From Marinomonas ostreistagni (lineage in GTDB: Bacteria > Pseudomonadota > Gammaproteobacteria > Pseudomonadales > Marinomonadaceae): a stretch of 64,000 bases of DNA. Within the stretch, counting starts at the first letter, position 1. Each line of letters starts with the position of its first letter. Positions 45,713-54,577 of this stretch are shown here, in pieces. The notes beneath the pieces were generated by a model. It saw only the letters and a program-made list of their open reading frames with translations, was not told where the DNA came from and ran no database searches. The position numbers and the translations under genes were made by a program. The stretch lies in the NCBI RefSeq assembly GCF_016461785.1, contig NZ_JAEMUH010000002.1, positions 1 to 64,000 of the forward strand. The letters run 5' to 3'.

Positions 45713-46949
45713 AAACCTTTTTAAACACCAGGGTTCCGTTAGTTCCTCCGAAACCAAATGAGTTGTTTAAAACCAGGTCAACTTTCCGCTTTTGTGCAGT
45801 ATTGGCGACGTAATTCAGATCACACCCTTCACTAGGCTCCTCTAGATTTATTGTCGGTGGAGCCAATTGATCGCGTATAGCCAGAACTGAAAAAATAGAT
45901 TCAACCGCCCCTGCTGCACCCAATAAATGCCCTGTCATTGATTTGGTCGAACTTATGGCGACATCAGAGGCATCAGCTCCCATTAATGACTTAACTGCTT
46001 CCGTTTCTGCCAAATCACCTATTGGTGTTGATGTACCGTGTGCATTGATATAATCAATTTCATAGGCTTCAGCATTCGCATCTTTCAAAGCAGCAGTCAT
46101 CGCGGACAGAGCTCCCTCGCCTTTTTCAGGCGGCGCAGTCATGTGATATGCATCATCACTCATACCAAAACCAGCCAATTCAGCGTAAATCGTAGCTCCA
46201 CGCGCAACAGCGTGGTCGTACTCTTCTAGCACCAAAATCCCCGCTCCATCACCCATGACAAAGCCATCTCTATCTTTGTCCCAAGGACGACTCGCTGTTT
46301 TTGGGTCATCATTTCGCGTAGACAATGCTCGCGCTGCACCAAAACCACCAATACCTAACGGAGTAATAGCCATTTCTGCACCGCCAGCGACCATTATATC
46401 TGCGTCGCCATATGAGATCATACGACCAGCCATGCCAATATTGTGCGTACCAGTAGTGCAGGCCGTAACAATAGAAATATTAGGCCCTTGGAAGCCAAAA
46501 CGAATAGCTACATGACCTGAAATCATGTTTATAATTGCGCCTGGAACAAAGAATGGCGAAATTCGCTTAGGACCTGAAGCACTCAACAACTCCACATTCT
46601 TTTCGATCATTGGCAAACCACCAATCCCAGAACCAATCGCACATCCTATGCGCTTATAGTCAACTGTTTCAGGGGTTAGTCCAGCATCTTCAATGGCTTG
46701 AACAGCTGCTGCAATACCATATTGAATGAAAACATCCATTTTACGAGCTTCTTTTATGCTCATGTATTGCGATGCATCGAAGTCTTTTACTTGTGCTGCG
46801 AAACGGGTTGAGAACTGAGATGCATCGAAGTGTTCAATTGCCGAGACGCCACTTTTGCCTTCAATTACATTATCCCAAGAGTCTTTTACGTTATTGCCAA
46901 GGGGGCTCACCATTCCCATACCGGTGACAACGACCCGACGACGAGACAT
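45711..46949 (-). CDS. fabF: Beta-ketoacyl-ACP synthase II FabF
   Basis: Condenses acyl-ACP with malonyl-ACP in fatty-acid elongation and temperature adjustment. It has 412 residues, with the nucleophile C164 in TACTTGTH and catalytic histidines in [11 protein letters not shown] and TGHLLGAAG. Last gene of the plsX–fabD–fabG–acpP–fabF series. An intrinsic terminator after acpP means fabF is partly uncoupled. pabC and mltG, which often follow, are absent. Confidence 0.97.
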   Translation of the reverse strand: MSRRRVVVTGMGMVSPLGNNVKDSWDNVIEGKSGVSAIEHFDASQFSTRFAAQVKDFDASQYMSIKEARKMDVFIQYGIAAAVQAIEDAGLTPETVDYKRIGCAIGSGIGGLPMIEKNVELLSASGPKRISPFFVPGAIINMISGHVAIRFGFQGPNISIVTACTTGTHNIGMAGRMISYGDADIMVAGGAEMAITPLGIGGFGAARALSTRNDDPKTASRPWDKDRDGFVMGDGAGILVLEEYDHAVARGATIYAELAGFGMSDDAYHMTAPPEKGEGALSAMTAALKDANAEAYEIDYINAHGTSTPIGDLAETEAVKSLMGADASDVAISSTKSMTGHLLGAAGAVESIFSVLAIRDQLAPPTINLEEPSEGCDLNYVANTAQKRKVDLVLNNSFGFGGTNGTLVFKKV

Positions 46950-46993
46950 ACAATTCCTCCGAAAAACTCCCTTTTACATAGGGGTATGAATAA

Positions 46994-47029
46994 GAAAAGC
47001 CGCTGTACATATAATACGAGCGGCTTTTC
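46994..47029 (-). terminator. Terminator between acpP and fabF
   Basis: GAAAAGCCGCT (46994–47004) pairs with AGCGGCTTTTC (47019–47029): an 11-bp stem with a 14-nt loop ending in Ts on the minus strand. It would let acpP be expressed far above fabF. Confidence 0.75.
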
Positions 47030-47051
47030 GGAAACTCAGTGCACCAGAGTA

Positions 47052-47285
47052 TTACAAGTTAGCGTTGATGTAATCAATTGCTGCTTGTACAGTGGTGATT
47101 TTCTCTGCTTCTTCATCAGGAATTTCTGTGTCGAATTCCTCTTCAAGAGCCATCACAAGCTCAACTGTGTCTAGGGAATCAGCACCTAGATCGTCTACGA
47201 AAGACGCTGCTGGCACAACTTCTTCCTCTTTAACACCTAGTTGTTCGCAAACGATTTTTTTAACGCGTTCTTCAATGCTACTCAT
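47052..47285 (-). CDS. acpP: Acyl carrier protein AcpP
   Basis: A 77-residue acidic carrier of fatty-acid intermediates. The phosphopantetheine serine is S37 in [11 protein letters not shown]. The length and text are standard. Its own -10 sequence upstream and a terminator downstream suggest a separate abundant transcript. Confidence 0.98.
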   Translation of the reverse strand: MSSIEERVKKIVCEQLGVKEEEVVPAASFVDDLGADSLDTVELVMALEEEFDTEIPDEEAEKITTVQAAIDYINANL

Positions 47286-47327
47286 TAGAAGTTCCTACTC
47301 TACTCGTTAATAGCTCACTTTGAGCAT

Positions 47328-47333
47328 ATTATA
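47328..47333 (-). promoter_or_regulatory. Putative acpP promoter -10
   Basis: A perfect TATAAT on the minus strand about 40 nt before the acpP start, in the 135-bp fabG–acpP gap. No good -35 is seen at 16–18 bp, so activity is uncertain. Confidence 0.4.
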
Positions 47334-47420
47334 AAAATTAGTGACACCCATATCGGGCGTGATTCTCATCATGAACCGGAGACGTATTTTCGTTGAATTC
47401 ATTACGAATTTCAACTCAAA

Positions 47421-48146
47421 TTACGCCATGTACATACCACCATTGACATGTAACGTTTCACCAGTGATGTAACCTGCCGCATCAGAGGTCAAGAAAGCAA
47501 CAGCTGCTGCAATTTCAGTTGGCTCACCAAGGCGCGCCGCAGGCACTTTAGAAACCAAGTTCGCCTTATGCTCCTCAGGCAAGTCTTTAGTCATATCTGT
47601 TGCAATAAAGCCTGGCGCAACACAGTTAACAGTGATACCACGAGAACCAATTTCAGCAGCCAATGAACGACTAAACCCTTCAAGACCAGCCTTTGCTGCT
47701 GAGTAATTTGCTTGACCAGCATTACCCATTGAGCCAACAACAGAGCTAATCGTTACGATTCGACCAAATTTAGCCTTTGTCATACCACGTAGACACGCTT
47801 TTGTTACGCGGAAAACAGATGTAAGGTTAGTGTTAATCACTTGATCCCATTCATCCATCTTCATACGCATCATTAGGTTATCACGGGTAATACCAGCGTT
47901 ATTTACCAAAACTGTCGGCGCACCAAACTCTTCGTTGATTTGCTTGATAACGGCATCCACTGATTCGTCATTAGAAACGTCCAGCACCACACCCTTACCG
48001 TTCTCGCCTAAGTACTCGCTAATGCTTGCAGCACCCGCCTCGCTTGTTGCGGTACCCACTACAGTCATACCATTAGCGACCAGTGCTTCAGCGATGGCTT
48101 TACCAATGCCTCGCGTCGCACCAGTTACTAGCGCAATCTTGCTCAT
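47421..48146 (-). CDS. fabG: 3-oxoacyl-ACP reductase FabG
   Basis: An NADPH-dependent short-chain reductase of fatty-acid elongation. It carries TGATRGIG (8–15), NNAG and the catalytic YSAAK. ATG at 48146 is chosen: GGAG lies 8 nt upstream and the product starts MSKIALVTG as the family does. A longer frame to 48206 would intrude into fabD. 241 residues. Confidence 0.97.
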   Translation of the reverse strand: MSKIALVTGATRGIGKAIAEALVANGMTVVGTATSEAGAASISEYLGENGKGVVLDVSNDESVDAVIKQINEEFGAPTVLVNNAGITRDNLMMRMKMDEWDQVINTNLTSVFRVTKACLRGMTKAKFGRIVTISSVVGSMGNAGQANYSAAKAGLEGFSRSLAAEIGSRGITVNCVAPGFIATDMTKDLPEEHKANLVSKVPAARLGEPTEIAAAVAFLTSDAAGYITGETLHVNGGMYMA

Positions 48147-48165
48147 CAAGTTATCTCCAGTAATT

Positions 48166-49092
48166 TTAAATTCCTGTAGCAGCCTCAAAGCCTGCCACAT
48201 CTCCAATTGCTACCGCTTCTAAACCTTTTACAATTCGTTTGTTTAGACCTGTTAAAACCTTACCCGGACCACATTCAACAGTCTTTTCTACACCAAGCTC
48301 ATTCAGCAAGGCAATAGATTGTGTCCATAAAACAGGCTCACTTAACTGAGAAACAAGGTTTGATTTGATCTGCACTGCATCTGAAACCGCCTGCGCAGTG
48401 ACATTTTGCACAAGTTTAATCGCTGGCTCCTTAAATTCAATCGCATTCAAACGCTCAGCCAGTTTTTCACCTGCAGGAACCATCAATTTACAATGCGACG
48501 GCACACTAACAGGCAAAGGCAAAGCGCGCTTCGCCCCCGCTTCTTTAGCATTTGCCATCGCCAGCTCTACTGCCGCTGCTTCACCAGCAATAACCACCTG
48601 CCCCGGTGAGTTAAAGTTAACAGCACTGACAACACCTTCAGAGACCGCTTCACACGCCGCAACCACTTGCTCATCAGACAAACCAATGATAGCAGCCATC
48701 GCCCCCGCACCTGCAGGTACAGCTTGCTGCATGTACTCACCACGCAATTTAACAAGCTCAACAGCATCGGCAAACTCGATCACACCTGCGCAAACTAACG
48801 CTGAATACTCACCTAGACTATGACCTGCAACATAAGCTGGCTGCTCGCCCCCTTGCTGCTCCCATAGGCGCCACAAAGCAACACTACTAGTCAAAAGAGC
48901 TGGCTGAGTTTTATCTGTTTGACTTAAAGATTCTGCGTCGTTTTGCACCAAATCCCATAGGTCGTAACCTAGGACTTTTGATGCTTCATCAAACGTTGAT
49001 TTGATAATGTCGTATTTTTCCGCCAAGTCAGACAGCATACCTAATTGCTGAGAACCCTGACCCGGAAACACGAATGCTAATGAAGAGTTCAT
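48166..49092 (-). CDS. fabD: Malonyl-CoA:ACP transacylase FabD
   Basis: Loads malonate from CoA onto ACP. It has 308 residues, with FPGQGSQ at 9–15, the acyl-accepting serine S92 in GHSLGEYSA and the histidine in VPSHCKLM. It overlaps plsX by 4 bp and precedes fabG by 19 bp. Confidence 0.97.
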   Translation of the reverse strand: MNSSLAFVFPGQGSQQLGMLSDLAEKYDIIKSTFDEASKVLGYDLWDLVQNDAESLSQTDKTQPALLTSSVALWRLWEQQGGEQPAYVAGHSLGEYSALVCAGVIEFADAVELVKLRGEYMQQAVPAGAGAMAAIIGLSDEQVVAACEAVSEGVVSAVNFNSPGQVVIAGEAAAVELAMANAKEAGAKRALPLPVSVPSHCKLMVPAGEKLAERLNAIEFKEPAIKLVQNVTAQAVSDAVQIKSNLVSQLSEPVLWTQSIALLNELGVEKTVECGPGKVLTGLNKRIVKGLEAVAIGDVAGFEAATGI

Positions 49093-50039
49093 AACACCCC
49101 CTGTTGAGTTAACTTAGTTTCTATTCTTTTGTATAAATTCGTGCGAGCTATATCAATACCGTACTCAATCGCACCCATCATGGCCTTAAGGTCTGACCGA
49201 CCATGACCTTTTACCAAATTCCCTTTAATACCTACTAAACATGCACCATGGCGACTTTCCGCCTGTACTAGCTGCTCGATAGCAGAAGTATCCATTGAAT
49301 GCTTAGGCAGCTGAGAGAGCAAAAACATAAACAACCCTTCGGAAGCCTTCAGTACAGCATTGCCCACCATGCCATCACAAACAATTACATTTTTCTCGCC
49401 CGCGAAAAGCTCAAACCCCTCAGCAAAGCCTGAGAACTTAGGCCAATTTTGATCAGAGAGCATTTGGTAACACTCCTTGATAACCGAGCTACCTTTACTG
49501 GTCTCAACACCAACATTTAACAAGGCAACATTTGCCTCACTGTCACTGCGAGCCTCTACATATGAAGCCCCCAGCAAGGCAAAACCATTCAACATTTCCG
49601 CAGGGCAATGAACATTCGCCCCCAAATCTACTAAACAACGCAATGGGTTAGGTCGCATCTCTCGAATTAAAGCTGGATACAGTTTTGGCCTTAGCAAACC
49701 AACAATATGACGGGCCAACGCCACCATGGCCGCTGTATTACCAAATGTCACCACGACATCAGCTTGACTAACGGATAAATCAGATAGCGCTCGATATATT
49801 GTGGCATCAACTCGTTTAAACAACGAGCGATCGACAACTTCCATACAGGATACGGAATCGTGACAAGCGACAGGAATAATTCGAGAAGATGGCGACTCAT
49901 CAGGAAATTCAAATACCTGAGAATCAAAGTAGAAATACGCCTCGACATCCGCAAAGGCGGCAACAATTTTTTCTGTTGCTTGGAATGCAATGCGGGGACC
50001 TAAGTCCCCGCCCATAGCGTCAATAGCTACCCTAATCAT
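49089..50039 (-). CDS. plsX: Phosphate acyltransferase PlsX
   Basis: Makes acyl-phosphate from acyl-ACP for phospholipid synthesis. It has 316 residues, somewhat short, starting IRVAIDAMGGDLGP. The text is divergent at the usual SAGNTGA motif (here TFGNTAA), while DLGANVHCPAE, CDGMVGNAVLK and VKGHGRSD are kept. Gene order (rpmF before, fabD after) makes the assignment firm. Confidence 0.93.
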   Translation of the reverse strand: MIRVAIDAMGGDLGPRIAFQATEKIVAAFADVEAYFYFDSQVFEFPDESPSSRIIPVACHDSVSCMEVVDRSLFKRVDATIYRALSDLSVSQADVVVTFGNTAAMVALARHIVGLLRPKLYPALIREMRPNPLRCLVDLGANVHCPAEMLNGFALLGASYVEARSDSEANVALLNVGVETSKGSSVIKECYQMLSDQNWPKFSGFAEGFELFAGEKNVIVCDGMVGNAVLKASEGLFMFLLSQLPKHSMDTSAIEQLVQAESRHGACLVGIKGNLVKGHGRSDLKAMMGAIEYGIDIARTNLYKRIETKLTQQGVL

Positions 50040-50051
50040 TGGGGTATCTAA

Positions 50052-50231
50052 TTACTCACCCTTAGGAGTAACGACTTGACGACCACGGTAAAAACCGTCT
50101 GCAGAAACATGGTGACGACGGTGTAGTTCACCAGTAGTCTGTTCAACAGAAAGAGTTGGGTTAGATAGTGCATCGTGTGAACGGCGCTGGCCGCGACGTG
50201 AACGAGTCACTTTACTTTTTTGTACTGCCAT
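50052..50231 (-). CDS. rpmF: 50S ribosomal protein L32
   Basis: A short gene of 59 codons. It starts ATG at 50231 ([20 protein letters not shown]) and ends [20 protein letters not shown] with TAA at 50052–50054. It is a strongly basic L32 of the gammaproteobacterial type with [14 protein letters not shown] lies about 6 nt upstream. It sits between yceD and plsX as in E. coli and Pseudomonas. Confidence 0.97.
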   Translation of the reverse strand: MAVQKSKVTRSRRGQRRSHDALSNPTLSVEQTTGELHRRHHVSADGFYRGRQVVTPKGE

Positions 50232-50242
50232 TTTTGGAGCTC

Positions 50243-50773
50243 CTAATTTTTCTTAGCCTTTAATTCGGCCAATATACTAAATGGATTCGGTTTATTTTCG
50301 TCATCCGGTGCGTCATCGGTAGACGATGCATACTTTAGAGCTACTGGGTTGCAACCACTTTCTTCGTGATAGGCAACAATAGGTAAAGCGAGAAGTAACT
50401 CTTGCTCGACCATATTAGCGAGAACGACCTCACCATCGGTCATGACAACGGGATCATAGTCGCTAGGAATATTCTTAGCATGGTCTTCGTCATAAACGAA
50501 GCACACACATAGATCAACCTCCAGATCAACTGGCGCAGCTTCCAAGCATCGTTGACACTCAACTTGAACGGTTGCAGCAATAGATCCGGTCGCAATGTAG
50601 CGCCTATCTTCATCGACTCTAAAGTTTAGATGAATTAACGCATCCCCTTCATTTGACGCTAAAGCAGCGCTCAACTCCGGAAATACACTGAGTGGTAAAC
50701 GCCCCTCTAATGCAACTTCTTGAGCAGCATATTTACGAGGGTCAAAATATTTAGGTAATGTGTCATTCAACAT
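50243..50773 (-). CDS. yceD: YceD/DUF177-family protein
   Basis: A 176-residue conserved protein encoded just upstream of rpmF in many bacteria; in plants the homologue is needed for 23S rRNA accumulation. Two cysteines in [13 protein letters not shown] form the family hallmark. ATG at 50773 is chosen: no Shine-Dalgarno is present, but a near-consensus promoter places the transcript start about 2 nt before it, so the mRNA may be leaderless. An in-frame TTG at 50794 would lie upstream of that start point. Confidence 0.88.
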   Translation of the reverse strand: MLNDTLPKYFDPRKYAAQEVALEGRLPLSVFPELSAALASNEGDALIHLNFRVDEDRRYIATGSIAATVQVECQRCLEAAPVDLEVDLCVCFVYDEDHAKNIPSDYDPVVMTDGEVVLANMVEQELLLALPIVAYHEESGCNPVALKYASSTDDAPDDENKPNPFSILAELKAKKN

Positions 50774-50781
50774 GGCGGGGA

Positions 50782-50810
50782 ATAATATTGCCAAGGACCA
50801 TTCTTGTCAA
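50782..50810 (-). promoter_or_regulatory. Strong sigma-70 promoter of yceD–rpmF–plsX
   Basis: Minus-strand TTGACA (50805–50810), 17 bp, TATTAT (50782–50787). A perfect -35 and five of six at -10 with optimal spacing. The predicted +1 near 50775 is two bases before the yceD ATG. Confidence 0.7.
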
Positions 50811-50907
50811 AGATTACTGAGGCATAAATGGCATTTTTTACGTATTATTTCGTGCAATTCAAATTTTTAGCTATTTTTTCGACAAATCAAGGCACTGTAA
50901 GTTTCAT

Positions 50908-51495
50908 ATGACACAAAAATTGATCTTAGGCTCCTCTTCAAAATACCGTCAAAGCCTTTTAAAGCGTCTTCAGATTCCGTTCACCACACTCACTCCTGAC
51001 ATCGATGAAAGCCAATTTCCAAACGAAACCCCGAGGAGTTACATTGAACGTATCACTAAGGCAAAAGCTCACGCCCTAACAAGCCAGCTTGACGATACCA
51101 GCATCTTAATCACATCAGACCAATGCGCTACATTTAATGGCACTATTATTGGCAAACCGCACACTAAAGAGAAAGCCTGCGAGCAACTCCTAAACTTCAG
51201 TGGCAAAACCGTCACTTTTTTAACCGGACTTTACACTTATAGCACCCACTCCCATCAAAGCCGATACATTTTGTCTGAGTTTAAAGTAACTTTTCGAGAG
51301 TTAAGTGCATGTGAAATTGAGCGATATATTGATCTTGAGTCTCCACTAGATTGTGCTGGCAGTTTTAAATGTGAAGGTCTAGGTGTTACTTTGTTCGAGA
51401 AAATGGAAGGAGAAGACCCCACCTCATTAGTAGGCCTCCCTTTAATTGAAACATGCAAAAGCCTGCGACAACTAGGCATGAACCCGCTGGGCTAA
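50908..51495 (+). CDS. Maf-family nucleotide pyrophosphatase (YceF-like)
   Basis: A 195-residue house-cleaning pyrophosphatase. LILGSSSKYRQSLL at the N-terminus, DESQFPNETP, ITSDQ and SFKCEGLG with LVGLPLIE are Maf motifs. E. coli YceF, also next to yceD, prefers 7-methyl-GTP; the same is inferred here. It diverges from yceD with about 130 bp between starts. Confidence 0.9.
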   Translation: MTQKLILGSSSKYRQSLLKRLQIPFTTLTPDIDESQFPNETPRSYIERITKAKAHALTSQLDDTSILITSDQCATFNGTIIGKPHTKEKACEQLLNFSGKTVTFLTGLYTYSTHSHQSRYILSEFKVTFRELSACEIERYIDLESPLDCAGSFKCEGLGVTLFEKMEGEDPTSLVGLPLIETCKSLRQLGMNPLG

Positions 51496-51506
51496 CAATC
51501 AAAAAT

Positions 51507-51535
51507 AAAAAACGGAGCGTTAAACTCCGTTTTCA
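51507..51535. terminator. Bidirectional terminator between the maf-like gene and sppA
   Basis: AAAACGGAG (51509–51517) pairs with CTCCGTTTT (51525–51533), loop CGTTAAA, with A and T tracts on the two sides. Confidence 0.8.
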
Positions 51536-51556
51536 ATTCATTTGATGAAGCAAAAC

Positions 51557-52558
51557 TTAACGTAGTTCATACAGCCAAGATTTTACGCCTGCCGATAGCT
51601 CAACACCTAACTGCTTGGCCACTTTTTCCCACGGCTCTTGGTAAGGAGTATAATAAGCTGGTGTAAGCCCCGAGAATTCTGTGTTAAGTAACTTCTGAGC
51701 ATATCCTAACTCATCAGCCAAGCCATTTTCGAGTGCCTGAGCTCCTGTGAACACCATCCCAGAAAACATCTGCGGATCATTTGTTAATCGGTCGCCGCGC
51801 CCTTCTTTTACCGCATTAATAAATTGCTGATGTGTCTCATCCAGTACCGCCTGCCAACTTTCACGAGCCTGCTCGCTCATTGGTGAAAATGGATCTAAGA
51901 AACCTTTATTTTCACCGGCAGTAAATAAACGACGTTTTACACCGAGCTTTTCGATCAGTTCACTGGCTTCAAAACCACCAGAGATAACACCAATAGAACC
52001 AACTAAACTTGCTTTATCTACCACAATTTTATCTGCTGCCGATGCGATGTAGTAACCGCCAGAGGCGGCCATATCCTCTACTGCCACAACAACAGGTATC
52101 GAAGGAAACTGCTGTCTATATTGCATAATCACATCATGCAAAATCCCCGCATGAACAGGACTTCCACCTGGACTATTCATCTCAATCAATACAGCTTTAT
52201 TACGAGAATCAGCATAGATATCATCAAAAAGAGGGACATAATCGTTTGCATCCACCTCACTTTGCGCCCCTATCGTTCCCTGCATACGAATGACAGCAAC
52301 ACTATCATTTACTGTCACTTCATCCATATCAACATTCATGAAGGCAGCAGACAAAACACCAATAAAAATTATTAAGTAGATAAATCGGAAAAATATTTTC
52401 CAGCGGCGTGTACGGCGTCGCTCAACTACTTGCGCCCCTAACACCTCTTTTAAAGCCTCAACAACACCATCTGACGTATCTTTTGATGCCGAGGCAACCT
52501 CCCGATCTTTTACCTCGGGCTCTACATTTTTCTTATCGTCTTCTTCATTCCACGCCAT
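51557..52558 (-). CDS. sppA: Signal peptide peptidase SppA (S49 family)
   Basis: A membrane-bound serine protease that degrades cleaved signal peptides. There is one membrane helix (about 50–75) after a charged N-terminus, the nucleophile serine in DMAASGGYYIAS, and the general-base lysine in the following VVDKASLVGSIGV stretch. About 333 residues, the short single-domain type. ATG at 52558 is chosen with GGAG 6 nt upstream; an in-frame GTG four codons earlier overlaps that site. Confidence 0.92.
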   Translation of the reverse strand: MAWNEEDDKKNVEPEVKDREVASASKDTSDGVVEALKEVLGAQVVERRRTRRWKIFFRFIYLIIFIGVLSAAFMNVDMDEVTVNDSVAVIRMQGTIGAQSEVDANDYVPLFDDIYADSRNKAVLIEMNSPGGSPVHAGILHDVIMQYRQQFPSIPVVVAVEDMAASGGYYIASAADKIVVDKASLVGSIGVISGGFEASELIEKLGVKRRLFTAGENKGFLDPFSPMSEQARESWQAVLDETHQQFINAVKEGRGDRLTNDPQMFSGMVFTGAQALENGLADELGYAQKLLNTEFSGLTPAYYTPYQEPWEKVAKQLGVELSAGVKSWLYELR

Positions 52559-52690
52559 GAACTTCTCCACTCACCCATCAACTTTAATGAAAGGTCTTAT
52601 AACAAATACACTATTCAACATGCCGAAGCACTTAAGTTATAACAGGTTGAAGTGTAACATAGCGACATTTACAGAAATAAGGACTTAATA

Positions 52691-53098
52691 GTGAGCTATT
52701 CATTCGAAGAATTAACAGAAGGCCTAAGCGAAAGCTTTGAAAAAGTTGTTACAGAACAAGATGTTCAGGCCTTTGCTCAAGTAACAGGAGACACCAACCC
52801 CGTTCACCTGGATGCAGACTACGCTGCCACCACTAGTTTTGAAAAGCCAATTGCTCACGGAATGCTAACGGCAGGTTTCATTTCAGCAGCCATCGGCACA
52901 AAACTACCAGGGCCTGGTTGTATTTATTTGGAGCAATCACTTAAGTTCCGCGCTCCTGTATTTATTGGCGCAACAGTAACAACGACTGTAACCGTGAAAG
53001 AGCTTAACGAACGCCGCCGTCGGGCTGTATTGGAAACAGTATGCACAGTAGATGGTAAGAAGGTTGTAACGGGCGAAGCCACCATCATGCTGCCATAA
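52691..53098 (+). CDS. MaoC-like (R)-specific enoyl-CoA hydratase (PhaJ type)
   Basis: A 135-residue hotdog hydratase. The catalytic pair is D34 and H39 in GDTNPVHLD, followed by AHGMLTAGF. PhaJ enzymes turn trans-2-enoyl-CoA into (R)-3-hydroxyacyl-CoA, linking beta-oxidation to polyester synthesis; no phaC is nearby. The start is GTG at 52691 with AAGGA 7 nt upstream. Confidence 0.9.
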   Translation: MSYSFEELTEGLSESFEKVVTEQDVQAFAQVTGDTNPVHLDADYAATTSFEKPIAHGMLTAGFISAAIGTKLPGPGCIYLEQSLKFRAPVFIGATVTTTVTVKELNERRRRAVLETVCTVDGKKVVTGEATIMLP

Positions 53099-53121
53099 GC
53101 AATGATTAGTGCCTAGAATCC

Positions 53122-53159
53122 AAAAAGCCGCAGCAACTTTGATGCTACGGCTTTTTTTT
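53122..53159. terminator. Bidirectional terminator between the hydratase gene and rluC
   Basis: AAAAAGCCGCAGCA and TGCTACGGCTTTTTTT pair with one mismatch around a 7-nt loop; the A and T tracts serve both strands. Confidence 0.82.
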
Positions 53160-53176
53160 CAAACCTTAACGAGAGA

Positions 53177-54148
53177 TCAAAATTTGCTCGGAAGAGCCTG
53201 CATCGCATCTTTCCAAGCGTCTTCAATCGGCGCTTCGAGCACAAGCTTTTGCCCCTCATAGCTATCAATCACTAATCGAGAAGCATGTAAGCACAAACGT
53301 TTAAAACCAAGCTGTTTCGCCTCGGCATTTGCCTCATTAGGCGAATATTTTTCATCACCAACAATTGGGTAGCCCGCAAATTGAGTGTGCACACGAATTT
53401 GATGAGTACGCCCTGTGACCGGTTCACATTCAATTAAAGTGTAACCCTCAAAATTACGAACCACCTTAAATCGCGTTAAAGACTCTTTACCATCTGTATG
53501 AACCTTCACCACACGCTCACCAGATTTCAGCTCATTTTTAAGAAGCGGAGCATTGACCTGCAACTTCCGCTTTGGCCAAGAGCCAAACACTAAAGCATTA
53601 TAAGTTTTCTGTACGCCCTCCTTTTCACGCAAGGCAGCATGCAGCATCTTTAGTACACTCCGTTTCTTGGCAATCATGATTAACCCTGAAGTATCACGAT
53701 CCAAACGATGCACCAACTCAATAAATTTCTCCTGTGGGCGCATCTGGCGAACAACTTCTACCAAGCCAAAGCTTAAACCACTACCACCATGGACAGCCAA
53801 TCCTGATGGTTTATTAACCACAATCAATCCCTTATCTTCAAATACGATTCGACTTTCGATCTCCTGCTTTAAACCTTCTGCCACCATTGGCTTATCAGAT
53901 GGTTGAGCCACAACAATCGGCGCTATACGTATGACATCTTCGTTACTTAAGCGAAAATCCGGTTTAATTCTTTTCTTATTAACTCGAATCTCTCCCTTGC
54001 GCAGCAAGTTATAAATCTTCCCCTTGGGAACTCCTTTAAGAAAAGTCACCAGAAAGTTGTCGATACGTTGACCATCATTATTCTCGTCAATGGTTACAAA
54101 ACGTACCTGTGGGCGCTCAGACGCGCCATTATTTTCACTTGCTGCCAA
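53177..54148 (-). CDS. rluC: 23S rRNA pseudouridine synthase RluC
   Basis: Makes pseudouridines 955, 2504 and 2580 in 23S rRNA. It has 323 residues: an S4 RNA-binding domain at about 27–90 (RIDNFLVTFLKGVPKGKIY), then the synthase domain with the catalytic aspartate in HRLDRDTSG. It diverges from rne, the standard arrangement in gammaproteobacteria. Confidence 0.96.
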   Translation of the reverse strand: MAASENNGASERPQVRFVTIDENNDGQRIDNFLVTFLKGVPKGKIYNLLRKGEIRVNKKRIKPDFRLSNEDVIRIAPIVVAQPSDKPMVAEGLKQEIESRIVFEDKGLIVVNKPSGLAVHGGSGLSFGLVEVVRQMRPQEKFIELVHRLDRDTSGLIMIAKKRSVLKMLHAALREKEGVQKTYNALVFGSWPKRKLQVNAPLLKNELKSGERVVKVHTDGKESLTRFKVVRNFEGYTLIECEPVTGRTHQIRVHTQFAGYPIVGDEKYSPNEANAEAKQLGFKRLCLHASRLVIDSYEGQKLVLEAPIEDAWKDAMQALPSKF

Positions 54149-54168
54149 AAGAATGGTTTCCTATGTAA

Positions 54169-54197
54169 TTGAAGCACTTAGATTTTACTGTTATATT
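54169..54197 (+). promoter_or_regulatory. Putative sigma-70 promoter of rne
   Basis: TTGAAG (54169–54174), 17 bp, TATATT (54192–54197). Four of six and five of six matches. Predicted start near 54204. Confidence 0.55.
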
Positions 54198-54215
54198 CAA
54201 AACCGCAGAGGGTAA

Positions 54216-54233
54216 GAGGCAACAGAAAGCCTC
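54216..54233 (+). other. Leader hairpin 1 of rne
   Basis: GAGGC (54216–54220), loop AACAGAAA, GCCTC (54229–54233). Lies near the 5' end of the predicted transcript. Confidence 0.45.
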
Positions 54234-54265
54234 GAAGAAGTAATTGTAACGAATGAATAGCCAAT

Positions 54266-54284
54266 ACCAAAGCGACACTTTGGT
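54266..54284 (+). other. Leader hairpin 2 of rne
   Basis: ACCAAAG (54266–54272), loop CGACA, CTTTGGT (54278–54284): a perfect 7-bp stem. A candidate RNase E-sensing structure by analogy with the E. coli leader. Confidence 0.5.
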
Positions 54285-54577
54285 CATTTCTTACCTCTGA
54301 GCAAAAAGTTAATTTTATATAATAAACCGCATGAATCAGTGAATCGGTTCGTGGGTGTAACAGTTTACCATTGAAGACGCTTTCAAGATCAGCACCTTTC
54401 ATGTTGACCGATAGTTGAAATACGTATTACAGCAACACAGAAAAGAGCGACGCCATGGCGATTTTAGCCTTTTGTGGCGAGCCTTTAAATTGTGTCTGAT
54501 TGCGACCGCCAATTCAAAAATCTCGTTACATTTCATGAACTTAGCATTCACCGAATCATTAGAAAGAGTCAGCATTA

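Larger units (their letters stand above)
54149..54577 (+). other. rne promoter region and long 5' leader
   Basis: A 429-bp gap without a credible gene (a 74-codon minus-strand frame at 54178–54402 has no support). It carries a promoter at 54169–54197 and two stable hairpins. The predicted leader of about 370 nt is close to the roughly 360-nt E. coli rne leader through which RNase E autoregulates its mRNA. Confidence 0.65.

Noticed and set aside
54178-54402. 74-codon minus-strand frame in the rne leader
   Set aside because: It lies in a structured leader, lacks a ribosome site and resembles no protein.
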